NCBI GenBank assembly: GCA_030263715.1
Contig: SZPM01000028.1
Span: 1-25,670 of the forward strand
Length of the DNA: 25,670 nucleotides
Direction of reading: 5' to 3'
Source of the DNA: ATM1 sp003577165
GTDB taxonomy: Bacteria > Armatimonadota > Fimbriimonadia > Fimbriimonadales > ATM1
A model generated the notes under the pieces. It saw nothing but the letters and a program-made list of their open reading frames with translations. It had not been told where the DNA came from and did no database searches. The translations under genes and the position numbers were made by a program. This document shows positions 15,149 through 22,870 of the stretch, one piece after another (the stretch's first letter is position 1; each line of letters begins with the position of its first letter).

Positions 15149-16305
15149 ACCAAAGCCTTCCTTTGTTTCCGGTTACTACCGTCGGGAGCTGGCCTCGCTC
15201 TCCGGATCTGCTTCGCGCGTTGCGCGCCAAGCAGCGAGGCGACATCTCGGAGTCGGAGTTCCAAGGGGTCGCCGACGCTGAGGTGATCGAATCGGTCCGA
15301 ATGCAGGAAGAGGCCGGTGTGGACATCGTCACCGACGGCGAACAGAGGAGAGACAACTTCTACTCCTTCGTCACGGACAAACTTGCGGGAACGAAACTGA
15401 TGACGCTCGCCGAGATGCTCGACGTCGTCGAGGACAAGGCGGGATTTGAGAAGATCCTCCAAACGCTCGACGTTCCGGCGAGCAGTTTGAAGAACCCAAC
15501 GTGCGTCGGCAAACTCGCGCGCCACTCGAGCCTCGCGGTCGACGAGTTTCGGTTCCTTAAGGACCACACGGACAAGCCGATCAAAGTCCCCCTCCCCGGG
15601 CCGTACCTCCTCACTCGAGCGATGTGGGTGCCGGAAGTGACTGCGGACATCTATCCGACGAAGGAGGACCTCGGCGAAGAGGTGGTCGCGATTCTGCGTG
15701 ACGAGGTGCTCGAACTGGCGAGCGCGGGAGCGACCTTCATTCAATTCGACGAGCCCGTTCTAACGGAACTGGTCTTCACGCAAGGACAAACGCGAACGTT
15801 CATGTGCGCCGCGCTCGCGGCACGCAGGGACCCCGCCGAGGAACTGGAGTTCGCGGTCAGCCTCGTGAATCGAGTTGTCGAGGGGATCGAGGGTGTGCGG
15901 ATCGGACTCCATGTTTGCCGAGGCAACTGGAGCCAGGACGAGTCCACACTGCTTCGCGGCAGTTATCATCCGCTGAAGCCGTACCTCGAACGGATGAAGG
16001 TGACTCAGTGCGTTCTGGAGTACGCGACGCCGCGAGCGGGGGATTTGCTGGGGATCGAGGGCAAAGAGATCGGGCTGGGCGTGGTCAATCCGCGAACGAT
16101 GGAGGTTGAGACGCCCGAAGAGATCGTCGCAAAGGTGGAGGAGGCTCTCGACTGCTATCCCGCCGAGGCGATCTTTCTGAATCCGGACTGCGGCTTCGGC
16201 ACATTCGCGTCGCGCCCAATGAATTCCCCTGGGATCGCGTTTGAAAAACTCCGATCGATTTCGGAAGCTGCGGAGATGCTGAGGGTCAGGTACTCAGTCA
16301 GTTAG
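15145..16305 (+). CDS. MetE C-terminal-type zinc methyltransferase
   Basis: A 386-residue protein matching the catalytic C-terminal half of cobalamin-independent methionine synthase. Seen: TTVGSWPRSPDLL at the start, DGEQRRDNFYSF (64-75), FIQFDEPVL (198-206) with the substrate-binding Asp, and zinc ligands H256 and C258 (GLHVCRGNW), E292 (VLEYATP) and C349 (NPDCGFGTF). All metal ligands are present, so a thiol methyl transfer is likely, but the folate-binding N-terminal half is missing and the methyl donor is unknown. The start is GTG at 15145, overlapping the previous stop. Its last 8 bases overlap the convergent formate dehydrogenase gene. Confidence 0.88.
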   Translation: MNQSLPLFPVTTVGSWPRSPDLLRALRAKQRGDISESEFQGVADAEVIESVRMQEEAGVDIVTDGEQRRDNFYSFVTDKLAGTKLMTLAEMLDVVEDKAGFEKILQTLDVPASSLKNPTCVGKLARHSSLAVDEFRFLKDHTDKPIKVPLPGPYLLTRAMWVPEVTADIYPTKEDLGEEVVAILRDEVLELASAGATFIQFDEPVLTELVFTQGQTRTFMCAALAARRDPAEELEFAVSLVNRVVEGIEGVRIGLHVCRGNWSQDESTLLRGSYHPLKPYLERMKVTQCVLEYATPRAGDLLGIEGKEIGLGVVNPRTMEVETPEEIVAKVEEALDCYPAEAIFLNPDCGFGTFASRPMNSPGIAFEKLRSISEAAEMLRVRYSVS

Positions 16306-18970
16306 AAATTGGCTCGACGCGCACCGCCGTCACCTTGTATTCCGGCGATTTGACTTTTCGGTCGCGAACGTTGCTCGTCACGCGATTGAGCAGAATCCTG
16401 GCGTCGTGGAAGGTGGCGAAGAGTTCACCGCGACGAACCCTTGAGTCCAGACGAACGCCGATCTCGGCATCACCGTAACGGCTCACGATTCGAACCTTCG
16501 AGCCGCTCCGGATGCCGAGCCGCTTGGCATCCTCCGGATGAATGTCGAGCGTGTCGGTCGGGCGAATCTCTCGATTCTTCGTGCGATCCGTCATCGTGGC
16601 TGCGTTGAATTGATACAGGTTTCTTCCTGTGTTCAGCAGCATTGGGAACCGCTCGTCGGTCACTTCGGGAGTCGGGATGTATGGAATCGCCCGAAGTTTG
16701 GTCTTGACGCCAAACGGGAACTCCTCGGTGTGCATGACCTTTGTGCCGGGATGGTCTTCGTCCGGGCACGGCCATTGAATTCCCTCGACGCGAAGCCTCC
16801 TGTAACTGAGGCCCGCGCCCTCGGGCCAGAGTTCGCGAACCTCGTCCCAGATTTCCTCGGCGGACGTGAATGCAAACCCTTCTTGGTATCCCATCCGGTT
16901 AGCGACTTCCTGAACGATCTCCCAGTCGGACTTGGCCTCTCCCGGCGGCTCGATGACTTTGCGGATCAGCTGAACTCTTCGCTCCGCGTTCATGAACGTA
17001 CCCTCACGCTCGAACGACGAAGCCGCGGGTAGGAAGACGTGAGCGAACTCGCGCGCAGTTTCGTTCATGAACATGTCTTGAACGACGACGAACTCCATCT
17101 GCTCGAACGCTTCGCGTGATTCGGCCGCGTTGGGATTCGACAGATACAGGTCGTATCCGATGATCCACATCGCCTTGAGGGTTCCATCCCGCGCGGCATC
17201 CAGCATTTCCATTGAAGTCAGGCCCGGTCGGTCCGACACTTGGACCCCCCACCTCGCGGAGAATTTCGCAGCGGCATCGGTGAGCGGAACGAACCCTGTG
17301 AGGCTCCTCGGCTCGCATCCCATGTGCCCTGAACCCTGAACGTTGTTTTGACCGCGGAGCGGATTGACCCCGGCGCCCGGCTTGCCGATGTTGCCGGTGA
17401 GCAGCGCCAAGTTCACGAGACACATCACCCCCTCAGTTCCCTGGAGGTGCTCGGTCATTCCGAGGCCGTGCACGCTCATCGCAGGCGTGTGCGTAGCAAA
17501 CAGGCGCGACGCTCGACGGATGTCCTCGGCGCTCACGCCGCAGACCTCCGCCGCTTTCTCTGCAGTCCATTCCGACACAGCCTGTCGGAACTCGTCCATC
17601 TCCGCGATTCGGCGCTCCGCGAATTCCTTGTCGTACAGCCCTTCCTCGAGCAGCACGTTGGCCATCGCGTTGTAGAGCGGAACGTTGGTTCCTGGGTGGA
17701 TTTGAAGATGCACTTCGGCGAACCGCGCCAACTCGATCTTTCGAGGATCGACGACGATGAGTTTCGCCCCTTTGAGAGCGGCCTGCTTGATTCGTTCGCC
17801 GACGATCGGGTGGTTTTCGGTCGGGTTGCTTCCGGAGACGAGAATCGTCTTCGCGACTTCGATGTCGTCGTAGGAGTTGGTGGCCGCGCCTGTGCCGAGG
17901 AGTTGCTTCATGGCCGTGCCTGTCGGCGCGTGACACACCCTAGCGCAGCAGTCCACGTTGTTCGTTCCGATGACCACGCGGGCGAATTTCTGTGTCACGT
18001 AGTTGTCTTCGTTCGGCGCGCGCGCGGAGCCCAAGACTCCGATGGAGTCCGGACCGTTTGCGTCGCGCATCTCCCGGAATCGCGAGGCAACCAGTTCCAG
18101 GGCCTCGTCCCACGAGACCTCGACGAACTCGCCCCCCCTCCGAATCATCGGCTTCGTGATTCGGTCATCCGCGTGCACGTACTGGTGGGCATACCTTCCC
18201 TTCACGCACAAGTGCCCTTTGTTCACGGGTGCATCGCGAACTGGAAGAGATTGGATCAGCCTGCCGTTCTTCGTTCCTGCGAACAGTTCGCAGCCGACTC
18301 CGCAGTAAGGACAGGTCGTGCGCTTCCATGCGTCCGGAACCCCGGACTCGATGCGAGTTTTGTCGAGCAAGGCCGACGTCGGGCAACCTTCGACGCAAGC
18401 GCCACAACTCTTGCAGCTGCTTTGCGCAAGCGTGGAAAGCGAGTCCGGAACGACTCGCGATTCGCCTCTCTTCCCGACGATCTGCCATACGAAAGCCCCT
18501 TCGACTTCGTCGCAGATCTTTACGCACTTGTAGCATTCGATGCACGCCGCAGGATTGAAAACGAAGTACGGATTCGAGTCGTCGACGAGCGATGTCGCGA
18601 TCTCCCCGTTGCGCTCATTGATGAGTTGGTACTCGGCGAGCAGTTTGTGAAAGGGCTTCTCCGGATACGCGCGCGCTTCCGCCATCGGATATTCGCGCGC
18701 CAGGAACCTGAGCACTCCCTCCCTCGCGCGGCGAATCGAGGCTGTGTTCGTGCGCACGACGCTGCCATCGCACACCTCGAATCCGCACGCGGCAACCGGC
18801 CTCGCGAAGCCCTCCACCTCCACCAAGCACACGCGGCAGGCCGTGGAGGGCGACACGCGGTCGTCATGGCATAGAGTTGGAATGTCGATGCCGACCGCGC
18901 GCGCGGCGTCGAGAGCCGTGCTGCCTTTCGGCACCCGGACTTCCGCTCCGTCTACTGTGACGCGATTCAC
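16298..18970 (-). CDS. fdhA: Formate-dehydrogenase-type molybdenum/Fe-S alpha subunit
   Basis: An 890-residue molybdopterin oxidoreductase. N-terminal [2Fe-2S] domain: C34, C45, C48, C62. Two ferredoxin clusters: C143, C146, C149, C153 and C186, C189, C192, C196. The molybdenum domain has a [4Fe-4S] site (C220, C223, C227, C255, then K257). The active site DCCARVCHAPT has Cys346 where E. coli FdhF has selenocysteine, followed by His347, which fits formate oxidation to CO2. The extra His/Cys3 cluster of many NuoG-like subunits is missing (YPEKPFHKLLAEYQL stands there). GTG start at 18970 with a weak ribosome site. No diaphorase or FdhD gene is visible nearby, so its electron partner is encoded elsewhere. 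A related oxidoreductase cannot be excluded. Confidence 0.9.
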   Translation of the reverse strand: MNRVTVDGAEVRVPKGSTALDAARAVGIDIPTLCHDDRVSPSTACRVCLVEVEGFARPVAACGFEVCDGSVVRTNTASIRRAREGVLRFLAREYPMAEARAYPEKPFHKLLAEYQLINERNGEIATSLVDDSNPYFVFNPAACIECYKCVKICDEVEGAFVWQIVGKRGESRVVPDSLSTLAQSSCKSCGACVEGCPTSALLDKTRIESGVPDAWKRTTCPYCGVGCELFAGTKNGRLIQSLPVRDAPVNKGHLCVKGRYAHQYVHADDRITKPMIRRGGEFVEVSWDEALELVASRFREMRDANGPDSIGVLGSARAPNEDNYVTQKFARVVIGTNNVDCCARVCHAPTGTAMKQLLGTGAATNSYDDIEVAKTILVSGSNPTENHPIVGERIKQAALKGAKLIVVDPRKIELARFAEVHLQIHPGTNVPLYNAMANVLLEEGLYDKEFAERRIAEMDEFRQAVSEWTAEKAAEVCGVSAEDIRRASRLFATHTPAMSVHGLGMTEHLQGTEGVMCLVNLALLTGNIGKPGAGVNPLRGQNNVQGSGHMGCEPRSLTGFVPLTDAAAKFSARWGVQVSDRPGLTSMEMLDAARDGTLKAMWIIGYDLYLSNPNAAESREAFEQMEFVVVQDMFMNETAREFAHVFLPAASSFEREGTFMNAERRVQLIRKVIEPPGEAKSDWEIVQEVANRMGYQEGFAFTSAEEIWDEVRELWPEGAGLSYRRLRVEGIQWPCPDEDHPGTKVMHTEEFPFGVKTKLRAIPYIPTPEVTDERFPMLLNTGRNLYQFNAATMTDRTKNREIRPTDTLDIHPEDAKRLGIRSGSKVRIVSRYGDAEIGVRLDSRVRRGELFATFHDARILLNRVTSNVRDRKVKSPEYKVTAVRVEPISN

Positions 18971-19027
18971 GGACTTCTCTCGGCGAGGATATCGCCGACT
19001 TCAGGGTACCTCTCGCCGATCCGCAGG

Positions 19028-19049
19028 TCGGATGACGAAAATCATCCGA
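19028..19049. promoter_or_regulatory. Perfect 8-bp palindrome upstream of the dinB-like gene
   Basis: TCGGATGA (19028-19035) and TCATCCGA (19042-19049) pair fully around a 6-base spacer. A partial direct repeat of GATGAC plus A-rich bases continues to 19058. It lies in the 94-base gap between the divergent fdhA and dinB-like genes, 15 bases before the dinB-like ATG, so it may be an operator for one or both. Confidence 0.5.
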
Positions 19050-19064
19050 TGACAAAATTGCCGC

Positions 19065-19541
19065 ATGCACACCCTCGGAGAAGTCGTCGCTGATCTGCTC
19101 GAGGAGGCCTATCTCGCCGAGTACTACGAGTCCACGTGGTTCAAGGACAATGACCCTGAATCGAGCCTCCTGTTGACGCTTGACCAACTCACGCACGAGC
19201 AGGCTTCCCGGAAGCCGGCCGTCGGCCGCTACACGGTTGCGGCCCACGCGGCCCACGTCCTGTTTGCACTCGAAGTGGGGTTGGCTTATGCGCGCGGAGA
19301 GCAGCCGCGGCCGGACTGGGAGTCGTCGTGGGGCACGTCCTCCGTGGACGAAGAAGGATGGGCTCGGCTTCGGGAAGACCTTCGGCGGAAGGCGAAAGAG
19401 TGGATCGCCTTCGTTAGAAAGGTCCCCACACTCCCGGAGGACCCCAATCACGCTCGGGGGCTCCTGGGATCCCTAGCCCATGCCGCCTATCACCTCGGAG
19501 CCGTGCGGCAACTCGTCGCCGACGTCATGAAGCGTTCCTGA
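19065..19541 (+). CDS. DinB-like four-helix protein
   Basis: A 158-residue protein of the DinB/YfiT-like superfamily. The length and four-helix pattern fit: TLDQLTHEQASRKPAVGRYTVAAHAAHV with a His pair in helix 2 (about 58-64), and SLAHAAYHLGAVRQLVADVM near the end, the typical HxxYHxGxxRQ metal-site helix. DinB proteins bind Ni or Zn, and some are thiol-dependent transferases; the substrate here cannot be told. ATG at 19065 has no clear ribosome site and is preceded by the palindrome at 19028-19049. Divergent from fdhA. Confidence 0.82.
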   Translation: MHTLGEVVADLLEEAYLAEYYESTWFKDNDPESSLLLTLDQLTHEQASRKPAVGRYTVAAHAAHVLFALEVGLAYARGEQPRPDWESSWGTSSVDEEGWARLREDLRRKAKEWIAFVRKVPTLPEDPNHARGLLGSLAHAAYHLGAVRQLVADVMKRS

Positions 19542-19612
19542 CCTCAGTCGCCTCCGAAATATCGGGGTTCTGTCGGAGGGAACCTCGCGCCGGGAACTTA
19601 AGGCCATGAAAG

Positions 19613-19822
19613 TTGCGTCCATCTGGCGTGCCTATCTTCCCAGACCTATCGAACCTGCCGACTCCGTTAGGATACGTAGACGGAGGAACCGGGAGCATGC
19701 TGTTTCAAGCGACTCTCGGCGGGCTCCTTACTGGCGCCTTTTTCTTCGCATCGAGTTGGAATCGGCTGAAATCACTCTTTAATCGAAAGAGACCCAGCGA
19801 CGGCAAGCGATCTGAACCCTGA
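19613..19822 (+). CDS. Small single-helix membrane protein (GYVDGGTGSM type)
   Basis: A 69-residue protein with the core YVDGGTGSMLFQATLGG, one membrane helix (about 30-47) and a basic tail WNRLKSLFNRKR. I recognise this layout (YxDPGTGSxLxQ, helix, WxRIKxxF) as a recurring unnamed small protein found beside surface-modifying enzymes. The first Pro is Gly here. TTG at 19613 has AAGG 9 bases upstream; GTG at 19628 is an alternative. An ATG at 19606 is in another frame. Its TGA overlaps an apparent CTG start of the next gene. Confidence 0.65.
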   Translation: MRPSGVPIFPDLSNLPTPLGYVDGGTGSMLFQATLGGLLTGAFFFASSWNRLKSLFNRKRPSDGKRSEP

Positions 19823-21201
19823 AGACCTTCGGCGTTCAAGCATCTTCGTTCCGCGATCCGAGCGGCTTCATCTTCGTGCGCGATGGCGTTTTGCTGCGCC
19901 AAGTCAACAAGTCGTACGAAGAACAATTCCGGCGGCTGCTGGATTCCGGGCTTTATGACGACCTCGTTTCGCGTGGCCTGCTGATTCACGCGGAGCGTAT
20001 CGGTACGAGTTACGCCCAAGCTCCGGATGCGATCGATGTCCTGCAGCCGGAGGCCGTGCCGTTCATCTCGTACCCCTACGAATGGTCTTTCTCGCAACTC
20101 AAGGACGCTGCGCTTCTCACACTCGAGATCGCATCCATTGCGCTTGAGAATGACATGATCCTGAAGGACGCCAGCGCGTACAACGTCCAGTTTCTGCGCG
20201 GCAAGCCCATCTTCATCGACACGCTGAGTTTCGATCTTTACGAAGAGGGCAAGCCGTGGATTGCATATCGCCAGTTCTGTCAGCATTTCCTTGCGCCGCT
20301 CGCGTTGATGAGCACCGTTGACGCCCGTATCGGGCAATTGTCGCGCGCGTTTCTCGACGGCATCCCGGTGGATCTCGCTTCGCGCATGCTGCCCAACTCG
20401 AGTTGGCTTCGGCCGGGACTCGTGACGCACCTTCGTCTCCACGGAAAGGCCGTTGCGCGCCCCCCCTCCGACAGCCCGCGCTCTGCAAAGGTGAGCCGCT
20501 TTGCGCTGAAGGCTCTTCTCCACAACCTTCGCAGCACGATTCTGAGCCTGCGGCTTCCGCGTCGCCCTTCGACGTGGAGCGAATACTACAGCCAGACCAA
20601 CTACTCGAAGCGCGCCATGCAGCACAAGCGCGAACTCGTCGCTCGGCATGTCGCCCGCATCGCTCCGCTGCCACAAACTTGCTGGGACCTCGGCGCGAAC
20701 ACCGGTGAATTCAGCAAGATCGCCAGCGAAGCCGGGCTCAACACCGTCGCTTGGGACCTCGATCCTCTTGCCGTCGACATTGCGTATGAGAGAGTCAAAG
20801 CGGCGGGAGAGCAGAGGATTCTGCCTCTCGTTCAGGACCTCACCAATCCTTCGCCGGACATCGGGTGGGCGCTTGAAGAGAGAGACGGCCTTATGCGTCG
20901 GGGACCTGTCGACGTCATCCTATGCCTCGCGCTTGTGCACCACCTCGCGATCGGGAACAACGTTCCGCTGCCGCGAATCGCTTCCCTCCTCGCAGAACTC
21001 GGCGAATGGCTGGTAATCGAATTCGTCGCGAAAGAGGACTCGCAAGTTCAGCGCATGCTGCAGAGTCGCGAAGACGTTTTCCCGGATTACGATGCCGCGT
21101 CTTTCGAAGCGGCGTTCGGTCGGGAGTATGAGATCCTTCAGCGCGATGCCATTCAGAACTCTCATCGAACACTGTATTTGATGAGGCGTCGCGCGGCGTG
21201 A
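19819..21201 (+). CDS. SAM-dependent methyltransferase with kinase-like N-terminal part; probable CTG start
   Basis: A class I methyltransferase, about 460 residues from the proposed CTG. The C-terminal half has motif I (CWDLGANTGEFSKIASEAG), an acidic loop VAWDLDP and DVILCLALVHHLA. The N-terminal half has LKDASAYNVQF and PIFIDTLSFD, which look like the catalytic and metal loops of kinase-like phosphotransferases. The first standard start in this frame is GTG at 19876, but the 19 codons before it (including FRDPSGFIF) read as natural protein and match how I recall relatives beginning; only CTG at 19819 is available after the in-frame stop at 19813, and it overlaps the previous stop. The substrate is unknown; surface glycan is inferred from neighbours. 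The stop overlaps the next start as GTGA. Confidence 0.78.
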   Translation: MKTFGVQASSFRDPSGFIFVRDGVLLRQVNKSYEEQFRRLLDSGLYDDLVSRGLLIHAERIGTSYAQAPDAIDVLQPEAVPFISYPYEWSFSQLKDAALLTLEIASIALENDMILKDASAYNVQFLRGKPIFIDTLSFDLYEEGKPWIAYRQFCQHFLAPLALMSTVDARIGQLSRAFLDGIPVDLASRMLPNSSWLRPGLVTHLRLHGKAVARPPSDSPRSAKVSRFALKALLHNLRSTILSLRLPRRPSTWSEYYSQTNYSKRAMQHKRELVARHVARIAPLPQTCWDLGANTGEFSKIASEAGLNTVAWDLDPLAVDIAYERVKAAGEQRILPLVQDLTNPSPDIGWALEERDGLMRRGPVDVILCLALVHHLAIGNNVPLPRIASLLAELGEWLVIEFVAKEDSQVQRMLQSREDVFPDYDAASFEAAFGREYEILQRDAIQNSHRTLYLMRRRAA

Positions 21202-22700
21202 TTTCTCGCGTCCCCTTCTATCCCGCGCTCTTCGCAATTCTTCCGGTTCTCGCGCTCTATGCCTCGAATGCCGACCTGTTTCCTCTTGCACAGTTGTGGC
21301 GTCCGGTCATCGTCGTTGTCGTCGCTTCTGCAGTTCTGACGGCTGTCCTGTCGCTCGTGCTGAGAAGCGCGGTCCGGGGGGGAGCCGCCGCCCTCGTCGC
21401 CATCCTTGCCCTTTACGCTTACTCCACCTTTGCCGGCTGGGTGAGCAGCGAGACAGAGTCGTCTACGGCGCTTTTATATTGGCTGATCGCGTCTCTGTTG
21501 CTGATGGCGCTCGCCGCGTGGAAGGTTCGCGTCCTTCGCGGCTTCAACGTTTTGGCCCTGGCGATGACGGCCGTCGCAGTCGGCCAAGTGACATACGCGC
21601 GGAACTCCGTCTCGCGCGCCGCGGCTGCGGAGCGCTCTCAAGTGGCGGCAAATGCGAAGCCGAAGGAAAACCTCCCCGACATCTATTACATCGTCCTCGA
21701 CGGCTATGGGAGAACCGATCAACTCGAGCGCGCGCTCGGCTACTCGAACCGAGATTTCATCGAGGAACTCGAAAAGCGCGGCTTCTTCATCGCGAAGAGA
21801 AGCGTGCCGAACTACTGCCAAACACAATTGTCCGTGTTCTCATCCGTGAACATGGACTACATTCAGTCGCTCTTGCCGAAACTCGACAAGAACTCCGATG
21901 ACCGCACGCCCATCGTGAACGGGATCCGGGAAAGCGCAGTCGCGAGCGCGTTTCGGTCATGCGGCTACCGAGTTATGGGCATCGGAAGCGGGTTTCCGGG
22001 CGTGCCTTTCGCAACCGACGATCTCTCCGTGGTGAACCGCCCCGGCCTCACGCTCCTTGAGACGTACCTTCTGCAGATGACGCCGTTCGGCGCGACCCAG
22101 CGGGCGGTCGAGTCCCTGTTCGACGCGCACAGAAACCGGGCGCTCACCGCGTTCGAGACCCTCGAAGAGTTGGACAAGCCGGCGGCAACTCCGAGGCTCG
22201 TCTTCGTCCACATTCTCGGCCCGCGTCCGCCCTTTGCCTTCGACCGAGATGGGAACCCGGGCAAGCGCCTCGGCGGCTACACGATCGCCGACGCGAGCCT
22301 GCTATTGAACGGCATCACCGCGGACCAGTACAAGGAAGGCTACGCCGACCAGGCGACGTTCATCAACCGCCGTCTCCTTCAGATGATCGACAGACTCCTC
22401 GCGGGCCATCCGGACCCGCCGATCATCATCCTCCAGGGGGACCACGGTTCGAAAGTCGGATTCGACATGGAGAGTCTCGAGAAGACCGACCTTAAGGAGG
22501 CGTTCTCGATCCTGAACGCGCTGCTCGTTCCGGATTCCATCCGCGCGCGACTCACGGACGAACTAGCGCCGGTCAACACGTTTCGCATCATCGCCTCCGA
22601 CCTGCTGGGCCTCGACCTGCCGTTGCGGCCGGCGAGGGCCTACTACTCCACTCACAACCGCCCCTTCGTCTTCACCGACGTCACCGACCGTGTGCGCTGA
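21198..22700 (+). CDS. Membrane-anchored alkaline-phosphatase-superfamily (sulfatase-like) transferase
   Basis: A 500-residue protein with about five N-terminal membrane helices (roughly 8-24, 36-56, 62-80, 92-109, 115-131), a linker, and an extracytoplasmic sulfatase-like domain. Metal and nucleophile regions: DIYYIVLDGYGR (161-172), PNYCQTQLSVFSSVNM (204-219) with Thr209 in the usual nucleophile place of LTA-synthase/EptA-type enzymes, FVHILGPRPPFAFDRDG, and IIILQGDHGSK. It may move a phospho-alcohol group onto surface polymers, or be a phosphatase or sulfatase. GTG at 21198 overlaps the methyltransferase stop. Last gene of the surface operon. Confidence 0.85.
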   Translation: MISRVPFYPALFAILPVLALYASNADLFPLAQLWRPVIVVVVASAVLTAVLSLVLRSAVRGGAAALVAILALYAYSTFAGWVSSETESSTALLYWLIASLLLMALAAWKVRVLRGFNVLALAMTAVAVGQVTYARNSVSRAAAAERSQVAANAKPKENLPDIYYIVLDGYGRTDQLERALGYSNRDFIEELEKRGFFIAKRSVPNYCQTQLSVFSSVNMDYIQSLLPKLDKNSDDRTPIVNGIRESAVASAFRSCGYRVMGIGSGFPGVPFATDDLSVVNRPGLTLLETYLLQMTPFGATQRAVESLFDAHRNRALTAFETLEELDKPAATPRLVFVHILGPRPPFAFDRDGNPGKRLGGYTIADASLLLNGITADQYKEGYADQATFINRRLLQMIDRLLAGHPDPPIIILQGDHGSKVGFDMESLEKTDLKEAFSILNALLVPDSIRARLTDELAPVNTFRIIASDLLGLDLPLRPARAYYSTHNRPFVFTDVTDRVR

Positions 22701-22748
22701 ATCGGGCGGAGCCGACAAAAAGGTTTCCCGTTTTCGGACGGCGTGTGG

Positions 22749-22754
22749 TATAAT
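22749..22754 (+). promoter_or_regulatory. Extended -10 promoter of the riboswitch transcript
   Basis: A perfect TATAAT preceded by TGG (the TGN extended -10). No good -35 is visible at 16-18 bases (region TTTCCCG). Transcription would start near 22761, right at the 5' side of the aptamer stem. Confidence 0.75.
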
Positions 22755-22758
22755 GCAC

Positions 22759-22844
22759 GCAGCATCAAGAGCGGCCCGAAAGAGGGCCCGGCAACCGAGC
22801 GAAAAGACCGCCACGGTGCCAGGAGCCGAGAAGGCTCGATGTGC
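22759..22844 (+). ncRNA. SAM-I-clan riboswitch aptamer with shortened P2
   Basis: Three conserved SAM-I core segments occur in order: ATCAAGAG (22764-22771), CCCGGCAACC (22787-22796) and GGTGCCA (22815-22821). Four stems can be drawn. P1: 22759-22766 with 22838-22844, one bulge. P2: GGCCC (22773-22777) with GGGCC (22784-22788). P3: GGCAACCG (22790-22797) with CGGTGCC (22814-22820). P4: GAGCC (22823-22827) with GGCTC (22833-22837). P2 is a bare hairpin, too short for the kink-turn and pseudoknot of ordinary SAM-I, so it may be a SAM-I/IV variant. It should sense S-adenosylmethionine and control the genes from 22975. Confidence 0.8.
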
Positions 22845-22870
22845 AGGATCAACCTGAAATAAGGAGTCTT

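Noticed and set aside
17348..18874. 508-codon open frame opposite fdhA
   Set aside because: Shadow of the real gene on the other strand; composition is Arg/His-rich and it has no domain.
19606..19776. Reading frame from ATG at 19606, out of frame with the small membrane protein
   Set aside because: The product is Arg-rich and unstructured; the YVDGGTGSM core is in the other frame, and AAGG is too close to this ATG but well placed for TTG at 19613.
22710..22740. Possible terminator of the surface operon (AAAA/TTTT with CCG/CGG)
   Set aside because: The stem needs a two-base bulge and has only 7 pairs; not convincing.
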